This document shows positions 36,187 to 44,154 of a stretch of 64,000 bases of DNA, piece after piece (position 1 is the stretch's first letter; each line of letters starts with the position of its first letter). The translations under genes were made by a program, and so were the position numbers. The DNA is from Opitutia bacterium (GTDB lineage: Bacteria; Verrucomicrobiota; Verrucomicrobiia; Opitutales; Opitutaceae): assembly GCA_947474365.1 (NCBI GenBank), contig CANJIU010000023.1, positions 43,010 to 107,009 of the forward strand. Reading direction: 5' to 3'. Under the pieces are notes generated by a model that saw only the letters and a list, made by a program, of their open reading frames with translations, did no database searches and was not told the DNA's origin.

Positions 36187-37280
36187 ACTTTGTGCCCTCG
36201 AGCACGGGCGCCTATACCGTGACGGTGGGTGGAACCGGGGGTGCGACAGGGGTGGCGTTACTCGAAATCTTCGAGGTCGATGCCCAGCGCGCCGGTGTGA
36301 TCCCGCCCGCGGTGGTGTCGAATCCGGAGAACGTTTCGGTCGGCGCCGGCCAACCGGCGACGTTCGGGGTCGTGACCACGGGCAAGCCGCCGCCCTCGTA
36401 TCAATGGCGGCGCAACGGTGGGGCGATTCTCGGCGCCACCAGTTCGAGCTACACGGTGCTCGCGGCGCAGGCCGCGGACGCGGGTCTCTACGACGTGGTG
36501 GTCTCCAATGAAAGCGGCGGAATCGTCAGTGGCAGTGCGTCCCTGACGGTTGGGGCGGCCACCGGCAGTTTTGCGACACACGCGGTCGTCGGTCCGGGCT
36601 ACGTCCCGGGTGGTGCGGTGACGATTTCGTGCACACTCGGCTATGTCGGGACACCGGGAAGCCTGGCGTGGTCGGTGGTGTTGCCGGCAGGTTGGAGCTA
36701 TGTCTCGGGAGCCGGGGATTTGGGTGCGGTGACGCCGCGGGCCGGGGACACTGGCACCCTGGGCTGGGCGTGGACGACCTTGCCGCCGAGCCCGGTGCGC
36801 TTCACCTACACGGTGAACGTGCCGGCAGGGGAAAATGTTGCCCGCACGATCACGGCGAGTGCGATCATCCGGCCGCAGAGCGACCCGGTGCAGACCATCG
36901 TGGCGGCACCGGCGTCGCTGGTGGTGGAGCGGGTGGTCGCGCATAGTGCCGATTCCGATCAGGACTATCACATTGGTCTCTTTGAGCTCACGCGGGTCAT
37001 CGAACTCTATAACACCCGCAACGGATCGGTCCGGACGGGTTGCTACGCTGTGGCGTCGAGCGTCACCGAGGACGGGTTCACGCCGGATCCGACGCGGGCG
37101 GCGACGGCGATCGTCGTCAATGGGCGCGTCCATTCCGCCGACTCCGATCGGGACGGGCGGCTGACGTTGGTCGAGCTCACCCGCGTCATCGAACTCTACA
37201 ACACCCGCAGCGGGACGACGCGCACCGGGCAGTATCACGTGCAGGCGGGGACGGAGGACGGGTTCGCGCCCGGGCCGTGA
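36045..37280 (+). CDS. C-terminal fragment of the broken giant protein (Ig, pre-tail domain, EF-hand tail)
   Basis: Homology resumes at PQLSVLASSG (36045) in the frame one base earlier than the central fragment. It holds the rest of a 'NDNW' module, an Ig-like domain (bases ~36300-36550), the pre-tail domain (VVLPAGWSY) and two EF-hand units from base 36942 (loops DSDQDYHIGLFE and DSDRDGRLTLVE). It ends GTEDGFAPGP. The same frame is open upstream to 35700, but residues before 36045 are out-of-frame translation. The first in-frame ATG inside homologous sequence is at 36150. Confidence 0.6.
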   Translation, partial: PQLSVLASSGGTVLASNDNWGGGSVLANLALAAGAMPLPATSKDAAVNFVPSSTGAYTVTVGGTGGATGVALLEIFEVDAQRAGVIPPAVVSNPENVSVGAGQPATFGVVTTGKPPPSYQWRRNGGAILGATSSSYTVLAAQAADAGLYDVVVSNESGGIVSGSASLTVGAATGSFATHAVVGPGYVPGGAVTISCTLGYVGTPGSLAWSVVLPAGWSYVSGAGDLGAVTPRAGDTGTLGWAWTTLPPSPVRFTYTVNVPAGENVARTITASAIIRPQSDPVQTIVAAPASLVVERVVAHSADSDQDYHIGLFELTRVIELYNTRNGSVRTGCYAVASSVTEDGFTPDPTRAATAIVVNGRVHSADSDRDGRLTLVELTRVIELYNTRSGTTRTGQYHVQAGTEDGFAPGP

Positions 37281-37334
37281 GGGTGCGCGGGCCAGGGAAA
37301 CTGGGGGGCGCTCTTTCTGGTTGCTGGGTCCCTC

Positions 37335-37397
37335 GGAGCCGCGCCGTAACCGGCACGGCTCCGAATTCGTTTTGTAGCCGCGCCGGTTACGGTGCGG
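37335..37397. repeat. Inverted repeat, REP-like, after the broken giant gene
   Basis: Two 24-nt arms (37339-37362 and 37374-37397) are inverted copies with three mismatches around an 11-nt spacer; the core is CCGTAACCGGC. The left part also folds alone: GGAGCCG (37335-37341) pairs with CGGCTCC (37356-37362). No strong T-tract follows, so a REP-type element is preferred to a terminator. Confidence 0.6.
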
Positions 37398-37538
37398 ACG
37401 GACGAGCCTGACCAGGGGCGACGACCGTGGGTGCGGCCGGCGGACGTCGAACGCCGGGGAATTTCAACCGAATGGTAACCATTTCCCGTTTGCCGTTGGC
37501 GGACGATGTGCTGCGGTCGGACGAATCCTCCTCCTGCC

Positions 37539-38837
37539 ATGACCATGTTTGCCCTGCACCGGTTCGCCGGACTTTCCGTTTTCGTCGCGACGGCGGTGGT
37601 GTTTGCCGCCTCGGCGTTTGGAGCAAGCGTCACGCTGACCCCAACGAAAGACACCACGATCTACGGCAACGGCGATGCGGACCTGAGCAATGCGAAGGGA
37701 CTTTCGATTTTTGCGGGGCGGAGCGGAAAGGGAAGGACGATGCGCGGCTTGATGCAGTTTTCCCTCGTGGGGCAAATCCCGGCCGGATCGACGATCACCT
37801 CGGTGACGCTGACGCTGGCCATCAATACGCCCCATCCGAATGCGGTGACGTTGGAGCTGCGCCGTCTGCAAGCGGACTGGGGCGAGGGAACGTCGCAGGC
37901 GCCGAGCGGAGGGGGTGGCGGTGGAGCGGCGGCGGCCGGTGATGCCACGTGGGGTGCGCGATTTTTCGGCACAAGCACGTGGGTGACTCCGGGGGGCGAT
38001 TTCGCGACATCGATCAGTGGGTCGCAGGTTGCCTCTGGGACCTTTGGCGACGTCGTCTTCTCGTCCGCCGGCCTCGCCGCTGACGTGCAGGGATGGCTGG
38101 ACAATCCGGCGACGAATTTCGGCTGGCTGATCAAGGCGCAGGACGAACTGGCGGCCGCGGTGCGGTTCTTTTCACGGGAAGGGCCGGTCAAACCGTCGCT
38201 GGTGATTACCTATACTGCGGGGGGCGCGGGAGTGGCGCCCGTGGTGACGAGCGCCAACGCGGCGACATTTTGGGTCGGCGGGGCGGGTGGTTTCGCGGTG
38301 ACGGCGACGGGCACACCGGCGCCGACGTTGAGCATCCCAACGGGGCTCCCGACGTGGGCGGCCTTTACGGCGGCGAGTGGGACACTCGCCGGGACTCCAC
38401 CCAACGCGACGGGGTCGCCGTTTGTGTTTTCGGTGCAGGCGACCAACGCCAGTGGAACGGCATCGCAACCGTTCACGCTCACGGTGCGGCAGCCGCACTC
38501 CGCCGATTCCTCACCGGTGGACGGCGCCATCAGCCTGACTGAGCTCATCCGGGTGATTGAACTCTACAACGTGCGCAACGATTCAGTGCGCACCGGGCGG
38601 TATGCCGTCGCGGGCACGGCGACGGTCGACGGATTTGCGTCGGACCCGACGACAGCCAACCTCGCCGCGGTCACGTTGGCCCGCTATCACTCCGCGGACG
38701 TCAACCAAGACGGCAAGATCGGCCTGACCGAGCTCACGCGCGTGATTGAACTTTACAACACTCGGAGCGGGTCGGTTCGCACCGGAAAATATCGCGTGCA
38801 GGGAGCGACCGAGGATGGTTTTGCGCCCGGGCCGTAG
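37539..38837 (+). CDS. Secreted DNRLRE-domain protein with EF-hand tail
   Basis: The 432 aa product starts at ATG 37539 (ATG 37545 is equally possible) with a signal peptide (MTMFALHRFAGLSVFVATAV...AFGA). Residues ~28-225 match the DNRLRE pattern: SVTLTPTKDTTIYG, MRGLMQFSL, then DVQGWLDNPATNFGW and VKPSLVITYT. This beta-sandwich is found in many secreted bacterial proteins, probably for binding or cell-surface structure. An internal Gly/Ala-rich loop (~128-140) interrupts it. A He_PIG-like domain (~230-315, GTLAGTPPNATGSP) follows. The EF-hand tail starts at base 38496 (loops DSSPVDGAISLTE, one residue long, and DVNQDGKIGLTE), ending EDGFAPGP. It is the last tail-family gene of the array and lacks the pre-tail domain. 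Confidence 0.87.
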   Translation: MTMFALHRFAGLSVFVATAVVFAASAFGASVTLTPTKDTTIYGNGDADLSNAKGLSIFAGRSGKGRTMRGLMQFSLVGQIPAGSTITSVTLTLAINTPHPNAVTLELRRLQADWGEGTSQAPSGGGGGGAAAAGDATWGARFFGTSTWVTPGGDFATSISGSQVASGTFGDVVFSSAGLAADVQGWLDNPATNFGWLIKAQDELAAAVRFFSREGPVKPSLVITYTAGGAGVAPVVTSANAATFWVGGAGGFAVTATGTPAPTLSIPTGLPTWAAFTAASGTLAGTPPNATGSPFVFSVQATNASGTASQPFTLTVRQPHSADSSPVDGAISLTELIRVIELYNVRNDSVRTGRYAVAGTATVDGFASDPTTANLAAVTLARYHSADVNQDGKIGLTELTRVIELYNTRSGSVRTGKYRVQGATEDGFAPGP

Positions 38838-38914
38838 AGGGAATGGCGCAGTCGAGGGCTCAGAGCGACGTGCTGAGAGCCCAAGTGTCGGAGGGGTGAG
38901 TGCAGGACACTACG

Positions 38915-39952
38915 TTACGGCTGCAGGATCACCTTCATGTATTTCCCGCCGTCCTTGGCGCTGAGCTTGGAGAACCAGGCGGCGCCGTCGGCCAGGGGGG
39001 CCACGGCCTCGATCATCGGCTTCACGTTGACTGCGCCATTCGCAATCAGCTCGAGGCAGAGCGGATACTCGCCGGCGCTCGCGCACGAGCCCAGGATCGT
39101 GATCTCCTTGGTGACGACGGCCTGCAGCGGGAAGTCCTGGGTCTTGGGCGAGAGATTGCCCACGAGCACGCAGGTGCCGCCGCGCTTCAGCACGGCGAGG
39201 GCGAGGTTGAGCGTCGGGGTGAAACCGACGACCTCGAACGACGTGTCGGCGCCGAGTCCGTCCGTAATGCGCGCCACTTCGGCGGCGGCGTCGACCTTGC
39301 CGGAATTGATCGTGTGGGTGGCGCCGAGTTGGGCGGCGAGGGCGAGGCGGTTGTCAGCAAGATCAACGGCGACGACGTTTTTCGCGCCGGCCCAGCGCAA
39401 CACCTGGATCACGAGGAGACCGATCATGCCGCTGCCGATGACCACCGCCGTCGAGTTGGGCGCGATTTTCGTCCGCTGCACGGCGTGCACCGCAATCGAG
39501 ACGGGCTCGACCATCGCGGCCTGATCGAAGGGCAGGTTGTCGGGGAGGCGATAGAGGATGCGCTCGGGAATCGCGAGCCGTTCGGCGAAGGCGCCGTGCT
39601 GTTTGTACTCGGTGGGCGAAACGCCGACGACGCGGCGGTTTTCGCAGAGGTTGACGGCGCCCTCGCGGCAGAACCGGCAGGTGCCGCAGGAAATCGTGGA
39701 ATCAAACGTCACGCGGTCGCCGGCACGCCACGATGTCACGCGCGGCCCGGTGGCGATGACCTCGCCCGAGGCCTCGTGCCCCATGATGAGAGGCGTCTGG
39801 CGGCGGCCAGTCGAACCGTCCCACCCGTGGATGTCGCTGCCGCAGATCCCGCAGGCGCGAATCCGGAGGAGGACCTCGTCGTCGGCCGGCTTGGGCTCGG
39901 GAAAATCAACGAGTTCGAGTTTGGACGGGGCGGTGAGGAGGAGGGCTTTCAT
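38915..39952 (-). CDS. Zinc-dependent alcohol/polyol dehydrogenase (MDR family)
   Basis: The 345 aa protein is a full-length medium-chain dehydrogenase. Catalytic zinc ligands are Cys37 (ACGICGSDIHG), His59 and Glu60 (IMGHE), with Glu149 (VEP) in the usual place. The structural zinc cysteines are C89, C92, C95 and C103. The Rossmann motif GSGMIGLL lies at ~173-180, followed by VAVDLADNRL with Asp, which favours NAD over NADP. It resembles the sorbitol/L-threonine/L-iditol dehydrogenase group; the substrate is not determined. The ribulokinase gene lies 76 bp upstream on the same strand, so the pair probably converts a polyol or sugar into a ketose and then phosphorylates it. Confidence 0.88.
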   Translation of the reverse strand: MKALLLTAPSKLELVDFPEPKPADDEVLLRIRACGICGSDIHGWDGSTGRRQTPLIMGHEASGEVIATGPRVTSWRAGDRVTFDSTISCGTCRFCREGAVNLCENRRVVGVSPTEYKQHGAFAERLAIPERILYRLPDNLPFDQAAMVEPVSIAVHAVQRTKIAPNSTAVVIGSGMIGLLVIQVLRWAGAKNVVAVDLADNRLALAAQLGATHTINSGKVDAAAEVARITDGLGADTSFEVVGFTPTLNLALAVLKRGGTCVLVGNLSPKTQDFPLQAVVTKEITILGSCASAGEYPLCLELIANGAVNVKPMIEAVAPLADGAAWFSKLSAKDGGKYMKVILQP

Positions 39953-40028
39953 GAAACGGTTGGGAGGATGAGAGAGGAAGGGTGGAGCGGGTTGTCAATT
40001 GCCTCGGTGGGCGAGGCGCCCGGTGGGC

Positions 40029-41687
40029 TTATTGTTGCGCGTGCTTGATGACGAGGAGGTCCTTCATCACGCGGGAGAGGTCGGCGGATTTTTCCAGGCC
40101 GCCAAACGCGTCGTGAACCTGCCGGTACAGCCGGTAGAGTGCGTCGTAGACTTTCTGATTGGCGGGGATGGGGCGGTAGCTGCGGCGCTGGACGCGGGTC
40201 ATCGCGGCCTGGGCGGATGGGAAATCGGCGTGGGCGCCGGCGAGGACCGCGGCGGAGATGGCGGAGCCGAGGGCGCAGGCCTGGGAGGAGCCGGAGACCT
40301 GCATCGTGCAGCCGGTGATGTCGGCGTAGATTTGCATCAGCATCGGATTCTTTTCCGCGATGCCGCCAGCGCACACGATGCGATCGACGGGCACGCCGTA
40401 GCCCTTGATCCGTTCCAGAATGGCGCGGGCGCCGAACGCGGTGGCCTCGATGAGGGCGCGGTAGATTTCGGCCTGCGTGGTGTAGAGCGTCTGGCCGAGC
40501 AATGCACCGGTGAGCAGCGGGTCGACGAGGATGGTGCGGTTGCCGTTGTTCCAATCGAGGGCGAGCAGGCCGGACTGCCCGGGCTTTTGTTTGGCTGCGG
40601 CCTTCGTCAGCGTGACGTGCCGCGAGGCGTCGCCGCCACAGACGACCTCGACCCACCACTTGAAAATGTCGCCGACCGCCGACTGGCCGGCCTCGATGCC
40701 GTAATAACCGGGAAGGATTGCGCCCTTGACGATGCCGCAAATCCCGGGGATGTCGGGTACCGTCTTGCTCGCGGAGACTACGCCGCAATCGCAGGTGGAG
40801 GTGCCGATGACCTTGACGAGTACACCCTCGGCAACGCCGCAGCCGATGGCGCCGTAGTGGACGTCCATCTCGCCGATGGCGATTGGGAGATTGGCGCGCA
40901 AGCCGAGCTTCTTCGCCCACGCCTCGCAGAGTGTGCCGGCCGGGGTGGTGGCGTCGTGGGCTTTTTCGTAGAGCCGGTCGCGCAGGTCGGCGAGTTTGGG
41001 ATGCAGGAGGCGGAGGAACTCCTTGTCGGGAAGGCCACCCCATTCGTCGCTGTAGAGGGCCTTGTGGCCGGCGCAGCAGACGCCGCGAACGACGCGGGCG
41101 GGCGTGTCGGCGCCGGCGAGCACGGAAGGTATCCAGTCGGCCAGTTCAACCCAGGAGTGAGCGGCGTCGAAGACCTCGGGGGCGACGTTGAGGCAATGCC
41201 AGAGCTTGGACCAGAACCACTCCGAGGAGTAGGTGCTGCCGCATTTGGCGATGAACTGCGGGCGATGCTGGGCGGCGAGTTCCGTGATTTTCGCGGCTTC
41301 ACTGACACTGGTGTGGTCCTTCCAGAGCCAGCACTGGGCGTTGAGGTTTTTGCGCCATTTCCGATCGAGCGCGAGTGGGCGATTGGCGGCATCGACCGGA
41401 ATCGGGCTTGAGCCGGTGGTATCGACCCCGATGCCGATGATTTTGTCGGCGGAGAAGCCGCGGGACTTCTTCGCGGCGCGGAGTGCGGCCTTCACGCTTT
41501 GCTCAAGGCCGATGAGATAATCACCGGGGTGCTGACGGGCGAGAGAGTGGTTCCTGGGATCGAGCAGCACGCCCTGATGGCCGCTGGGATAATTGACGAT
41601 GGCGGAGCCGAGTTCCGCGCCGTCCGCACAGCGCACGACGAGGGCGCGGACTGAATTCGTTCCGTAATCGATGCCGAGGGTGAACAT
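40029..41687 (-). CDS. araB: Ribulokinase (FGGY carbohydrate kinase)
   Basis: The 552 aa length and sequence fit AraB-type ribulokinase, which phosphorylates L-ribulose (and related ketopentoses) with ATP to L-ribulose 5-phosphate. The N-terminal phosphate motif DYGTNSVRALVV is at ~7-18. GVDTTGSSPIPVD, the AraB-specific region with NAQCWLWKDHT, and the C-terminal adenosine motif (CAGGIAEKNPMLMQIYAD) followed by GSSQACALGSAI are all present. No araA or araD gene is in the window, so the rest of an arabinose pathway would have to be elsewhere, or this kinase serves a polyol route with the dehydrogenase downstream. It is transcribed divergently from the short-chain dehydrogenase gene. Confidence 0.9.
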   Translation of the reverse strand: MFTLGIDYGTNSVRALVVRCADGAELGSAIVNYPSGHQGVLLDPRNHSLARQHPGDYLIGLEQSVKAALRAAKKSRGFSADKIIGIGVDTTGSSPIPVDAANRPLALDRKWRKNLNAQCWLWKDHTSVSEAAKITELAAQHRPQFIAKCGSTYSSEWFWSKLWHCLNVAPEVFDAAHSWVELADWIPSVLAGADTPARVVRGVCCAGHKALYSDEWGGLPDKEFLRLLHPKLADLRDRLYEKAHDATTPAGTLCEAWAKKLGLRANLPIAIGEMDVHYGAIGCGVAEGVLVKVIGTSTCDCGVVSASKTVPDIPGICGIVKGAILPGYYGIEAGQSAVGDIFKWWVEVVCGGDASRHVTLTKAAAKQKPGQSGLLALDWNNGNRTILVDPLLTGALLGQTLYTTQAEIYRALIEATAFGARAILERIKGYGVPVDRIVCAGGIAEKNPMLMQIYADITGCTMQVSGSSQACALGSAISAAVLAGAHADFPSAQAAMTRVQRRSYRPIPANQKVYDALYRLYRQVHDAFGGLEKSADLSRVMKDLLVIKHAQQ

Positions 41688-41886
41688 GGTGGAGGGTTCC
41701 GAGTCGAGGTTGCTGCCGGAGAAACGGGGAGTGTGAGCAGGTGAGGGGCGAGGTAGACTGCGCCGGGATTTGACGCTTCGTGATCACTCAAGAATTCCGC
41801 TGCGCTTCAAGACCTGTCGTTCGTCAGGTCGATGCGGAGTGGAAAAAAGCTGGGCTTCGGCGAGCGGGTTTCGGCAGACTCGGCGA

Positions 41887-42645
41887 ATGGAAACGTCACG
41901 GAAAGTCGCAATTGTCACCGGAGCGGGCTCGGGCATCGGTCGGGGCACGGCGAAGGGCTTGCTCGCGGCGGGCTACGCCGTCGTATTGGCGGGCAGGCGC
42001 GAGGACGCGCTCAAGGCGGTGGCGCAGGAGTCCGGGGCGCCGGCGGACCGGGTCCTAACGGTTCCGACGGACATCATGCAGCCGGAGTCGGTGCGGGCGC
42101 TGTTTGCGCGGACACGAGAGGTGTTTGGGCGGCTCGATCTGCTTTTCAACAATGCCGGCACGAATGCCCCGGGGGTGCCGCTGGAGGAGTTGTCGCTCGA
42201 ACAGTGGAAGGCGGTGATCGACACCAACCTCACGGGGGCGTTTCTGTGTACGCAGGAGGCGTTTCGGATGATGAAAGCGCAGCAGCCGCGCGGTGGGCGC
42301 ATCATCAACAACGGGTCAATTTCCGCGTACGTGCCGCGGCCGAACTCCTCGCCGTACACCGCGGCGAAGCATGGCATCACGGGCCTGACCAAGGCGACCG
42401 CGCTGGACGGACGGGCCTTCGACATCGCGTGCGGGCAAATTGACATTGGCAACGCCGACACGGCGATGGGAGGGCGGATGAAAAAGGGCGTTCCCCAGGC
42501 CAACGGCACGATCGCGGTGGAGGCGACGATTGAGGTGGAGCACGTGGTCCAGGCGGTGCTCTACATGGCGAGCCTGCCGTTGGAGGCCAACGTGGCGACG
42601 CTCACCGTGATGGCGACGAAGATGCCGTTTGTCGGGCGGGGGTGA
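41887..42645 (+). CDS. Short-chain dehydrogenase/reductase (classical SDR)
   Basis: ATG 41887 gives a 252 aa protein of standard SDR length; the open frame upstream to 41770 lacks plausibility. Motifs: TGAGSGIG (11-18) for cofactor binding, AGRR (35-38) with Arg after beta-2 suggesting NADP, NNAG (88-91), Ser144 (NNGSIS), and Tyr157-x3-Lys161 (YTAAK) as the catalytic set. The gene is divergent from the ribulokinase/dehydrogenase pair, with a ~200-bp gap that may hold both promoters. Its stop lies 36 bp from the convergent end of nuoN. Substrate unknown; a sugar or polyol is possible from context. Confidence 0.87.
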   Translation: METSRKVAIVTGAGSGIGRGTAKGLLAAGYAVVLAGRREDALKAVAQESGAPADRVLTVPTDIMQPESVRALFARTREVFGRLDLLFNNAGTNAPGVPLEELSLEQWKAVIDTNLTGAFLCTQEAFRMMKAQQPRGGRIINNGSISAYVPRPNSSPYTAAKHGITGLTKATALDGRAFDIACGQIDIGNADTAMGGRMKKGVPQANGTIAVEATIEVEHVVQAVLYMASLPLEANVATLTVMATKMPFVGRG

Positions 42646-42681
42646 GCAGCGGCGGGTAATTTCGCTGTCCCGGCGTCCTGA

Positions 42682-44154
42682 CTACGAAATCATTCTCAGT
42701 ACCAGTGACGGGAAGACGCCGAGCGCGACGATGAGCGCGGCGAGCACGAGAAGTGCGATGGCCGGCAGCGTGGGAACGGAAATCGGCGAGGAGGCGTCAG
42801 GAGCGGGGGCGGCGACGACGGCCTGCTTCAGGATGAGCAGGTAGTAATAGAGCCCGACGGCGCTCATCGCGATCGCGAGCAGCGTGAGCAACCCGGCGGA
42901 GGTGGAGAGGCCGCCGAGTTTCAGCGCAGCGGAGAAGACGATGAATTTGCCGAAGAAACCCGCGAGTGGCGGAATGCCGGCGAGCGAAAGTACGAACACG
43001 AACAGGCACACGGCCAGCAGCGGCGAGCGGCGGTAGAGGCCGGCGAGGTCGCCGAGTTGCTGGCAACGTCCGGCGCGCTCCACGACCGCGATGACGCCGA
43101 AGGCTCCGACGGTGGCGATGCCGTAGGTCGCGGCGTAATAGAACAACGGCGCGGGACCGGAGCGGCCGGCGGCGATCACGCCGAGGAGCATGGCGCCGGC
43201 GTGGCCGATGGCGGAGTAGGCGAGGAGCCGGCGGACGTTGCTCTGGGCGAGGGCGGCCAGATTGCCGAGAAGGAGGGAAACGGCAGAAATCGCCGCGACG
43301 ATGGCGACCCAGCCGACAGCCCCGACACCGCTGGCCATTTTCCCGGCGGCGGGACCGAATCCGGTCCAGAGCAATCGAGTGAAGAGTACGAAACCGGCCA
43401 GTTTCGAGGCCGAGGCAATCAGGGCGGCGGACGACGCGGGGGCGCCTTCGTAGACATCGGGGGCCCAGAGGTGGAACGGGGCGGCGGCGGCCTTGAAACC
43501 GAATCCAACCATGATCATGACGAGCGCGACGACGAGCAGCGTGTTGGCGGGCATCACGCTGAGCTGGCGGGCGATTTCGCCGAGTTCGATGGAGCCGGTG
43601 AGCCCGTAAATCAGACTCAGGCCGAAGAGCAGGAAGGCGGCGGAGATGCCGCCGAGGAGGAAATATTTCAGCGCCGCCTCGGCGGATTCGGGCTTCGTCT
43701 TGTCGAATCCGGCCAAGACATACAGCGAAAGGCTGGCCAACTCGAGTGCGAGGAAGGCGACGAGCAGCTGCTGCGCGACGGCCATGAGGGTGAAGCCGGT
43801 CGTGGCGAACAGGATGATGGCGACGTACTCCGCGGGGTTGCGAAGCCGCGAGACGCCGGGCGTGAGCGCGAGGGTGAAGGCCGCGAGCGCGAGCACGCCG
43901 AGCCGCGTCGCGCGGGCGAGCGAGTCGAGGATCAGGATGCCTCCGAACGTCGTCGTTTGCACGCCGGCGTCGCACGTATGATACATCGCGGCGGCGACGG
44001 CCAGAAGCGCGATGGTGACGGCGGCCCGCAGCCGGGCCGGACCGGAGTTGTTTTTCCCGGTGAACACATCGACACCGAGCACGGCAAGGGCGCCAATGAT
44101 GAGCGACGCCTCGGGCAGGAGGGCGTGGAGCAGTTGTCCGTAATTCGAGGTCAC
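42682..44154 (-). CDS. nuoN: NADH-quinone oxidoreductase subunit N
   Basis: The 490 aa polytopic protein belongs to the antiporter-like proton-pumping subunits of complex I. It has ~14 hydrophobic segments, a Glu in the TM5 region (LALELASLSLYVL), and lysines in GFGFKAAAAPFHLWAPDVYEG and SASKLAGF that match the channel residues of NuoN. It is the last gene of the operon and overlaps the preceding nuoM by four bases (44151-44154). It converges on the SDR gene; no clear terminator was seen in the 36-bp gap. Confidence 0.93.
   Translation of the reverse strand: MTSNYGQLLHALLPEASLIIGALAVLGVDVFTGKNNSGPARLRAAVTIALLAVAAAMYHTCDAGVQTTTFGGILILDSLARATRLGVLALAAFTLALTPGVSRLRNPAEYVAIILFATTGFTLMAVAQQLLVAFLALELASLSLYVLAGFDKTKPESAEAALKYFLLGGISAAFLLFGLSLIYGLTGSIELGEIARQLSVMPANTLLVVALVMIMVGFGFKAAAAPFHLWAPDVYEGAPASSAALIASASKLAGFVLFTRLLWTGFGPAAGKMASGVGAVGWVAIVAAISAVSLLLGNLAALAQSNVRRLLAYSAIGHAGAMLLGVIAAGRSGPAPLFYYAATYGIATVGAFGVIAVVERAGRCQQLGDLAGLYRRSPLLAVCLFVFVLSLAGIPPLAGFFGKFIVFSAALKLGGLSTSAGLLTLLAIAMSAVGLYYYLLILKQAVVAAPAPDASSPISVPTLPAIALLVLAALIVALGVFPSLVLRMIS

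Larger units (their letters stand above)
30910..37280 (+). pseudogene. Broken giant secreted multi-propeller protein with EF-hand tail (one nonsense, one frameshift)
   Basis: Three ORFs form one gene. The first, from ATG 30910 with a signal peptide, stops at TAA 31291-31293 but continues in the same frame without another stop to 36186. Homology to the neighbouring giant genes then switches frame at 36037-36044, where 8 bases stand in place of a codon trio seen as LAD in the paralogue at 3641-11461. This is consistent with a one-base deletion. The downstream frame runs to the normal EDGFAPGP ending at 37280. The restored product would be about 2120 aa: TPR-like N-region, 14 Ycf48-like repeats, two Ig-like domains, six NHL repeats, Ig-like, two 'RALGPSL' modules, Ig-like, pre-tail domain and two EF-hands. 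Real decay is more likely than two sequencing errors, but errors are not excluded. Confidence 0.8.

Noticed and set aside
1..38837. Repeated protein modules considered as possible CRISPR or DNA-level tandem arrays
   Set aside because: The periodicity is at protein level (delta-60, NHL, RCC1-like), with varied DNA and no constant repeat/spacer structure.
38856..38882. GGGCTC...GAGCCC inverted repeat between the DNRLRE gene and the alcohol dehydrogenase gene
   Set aside because: Short stem with a bulge and no T-tract; could be chance in GC-rich DNA.
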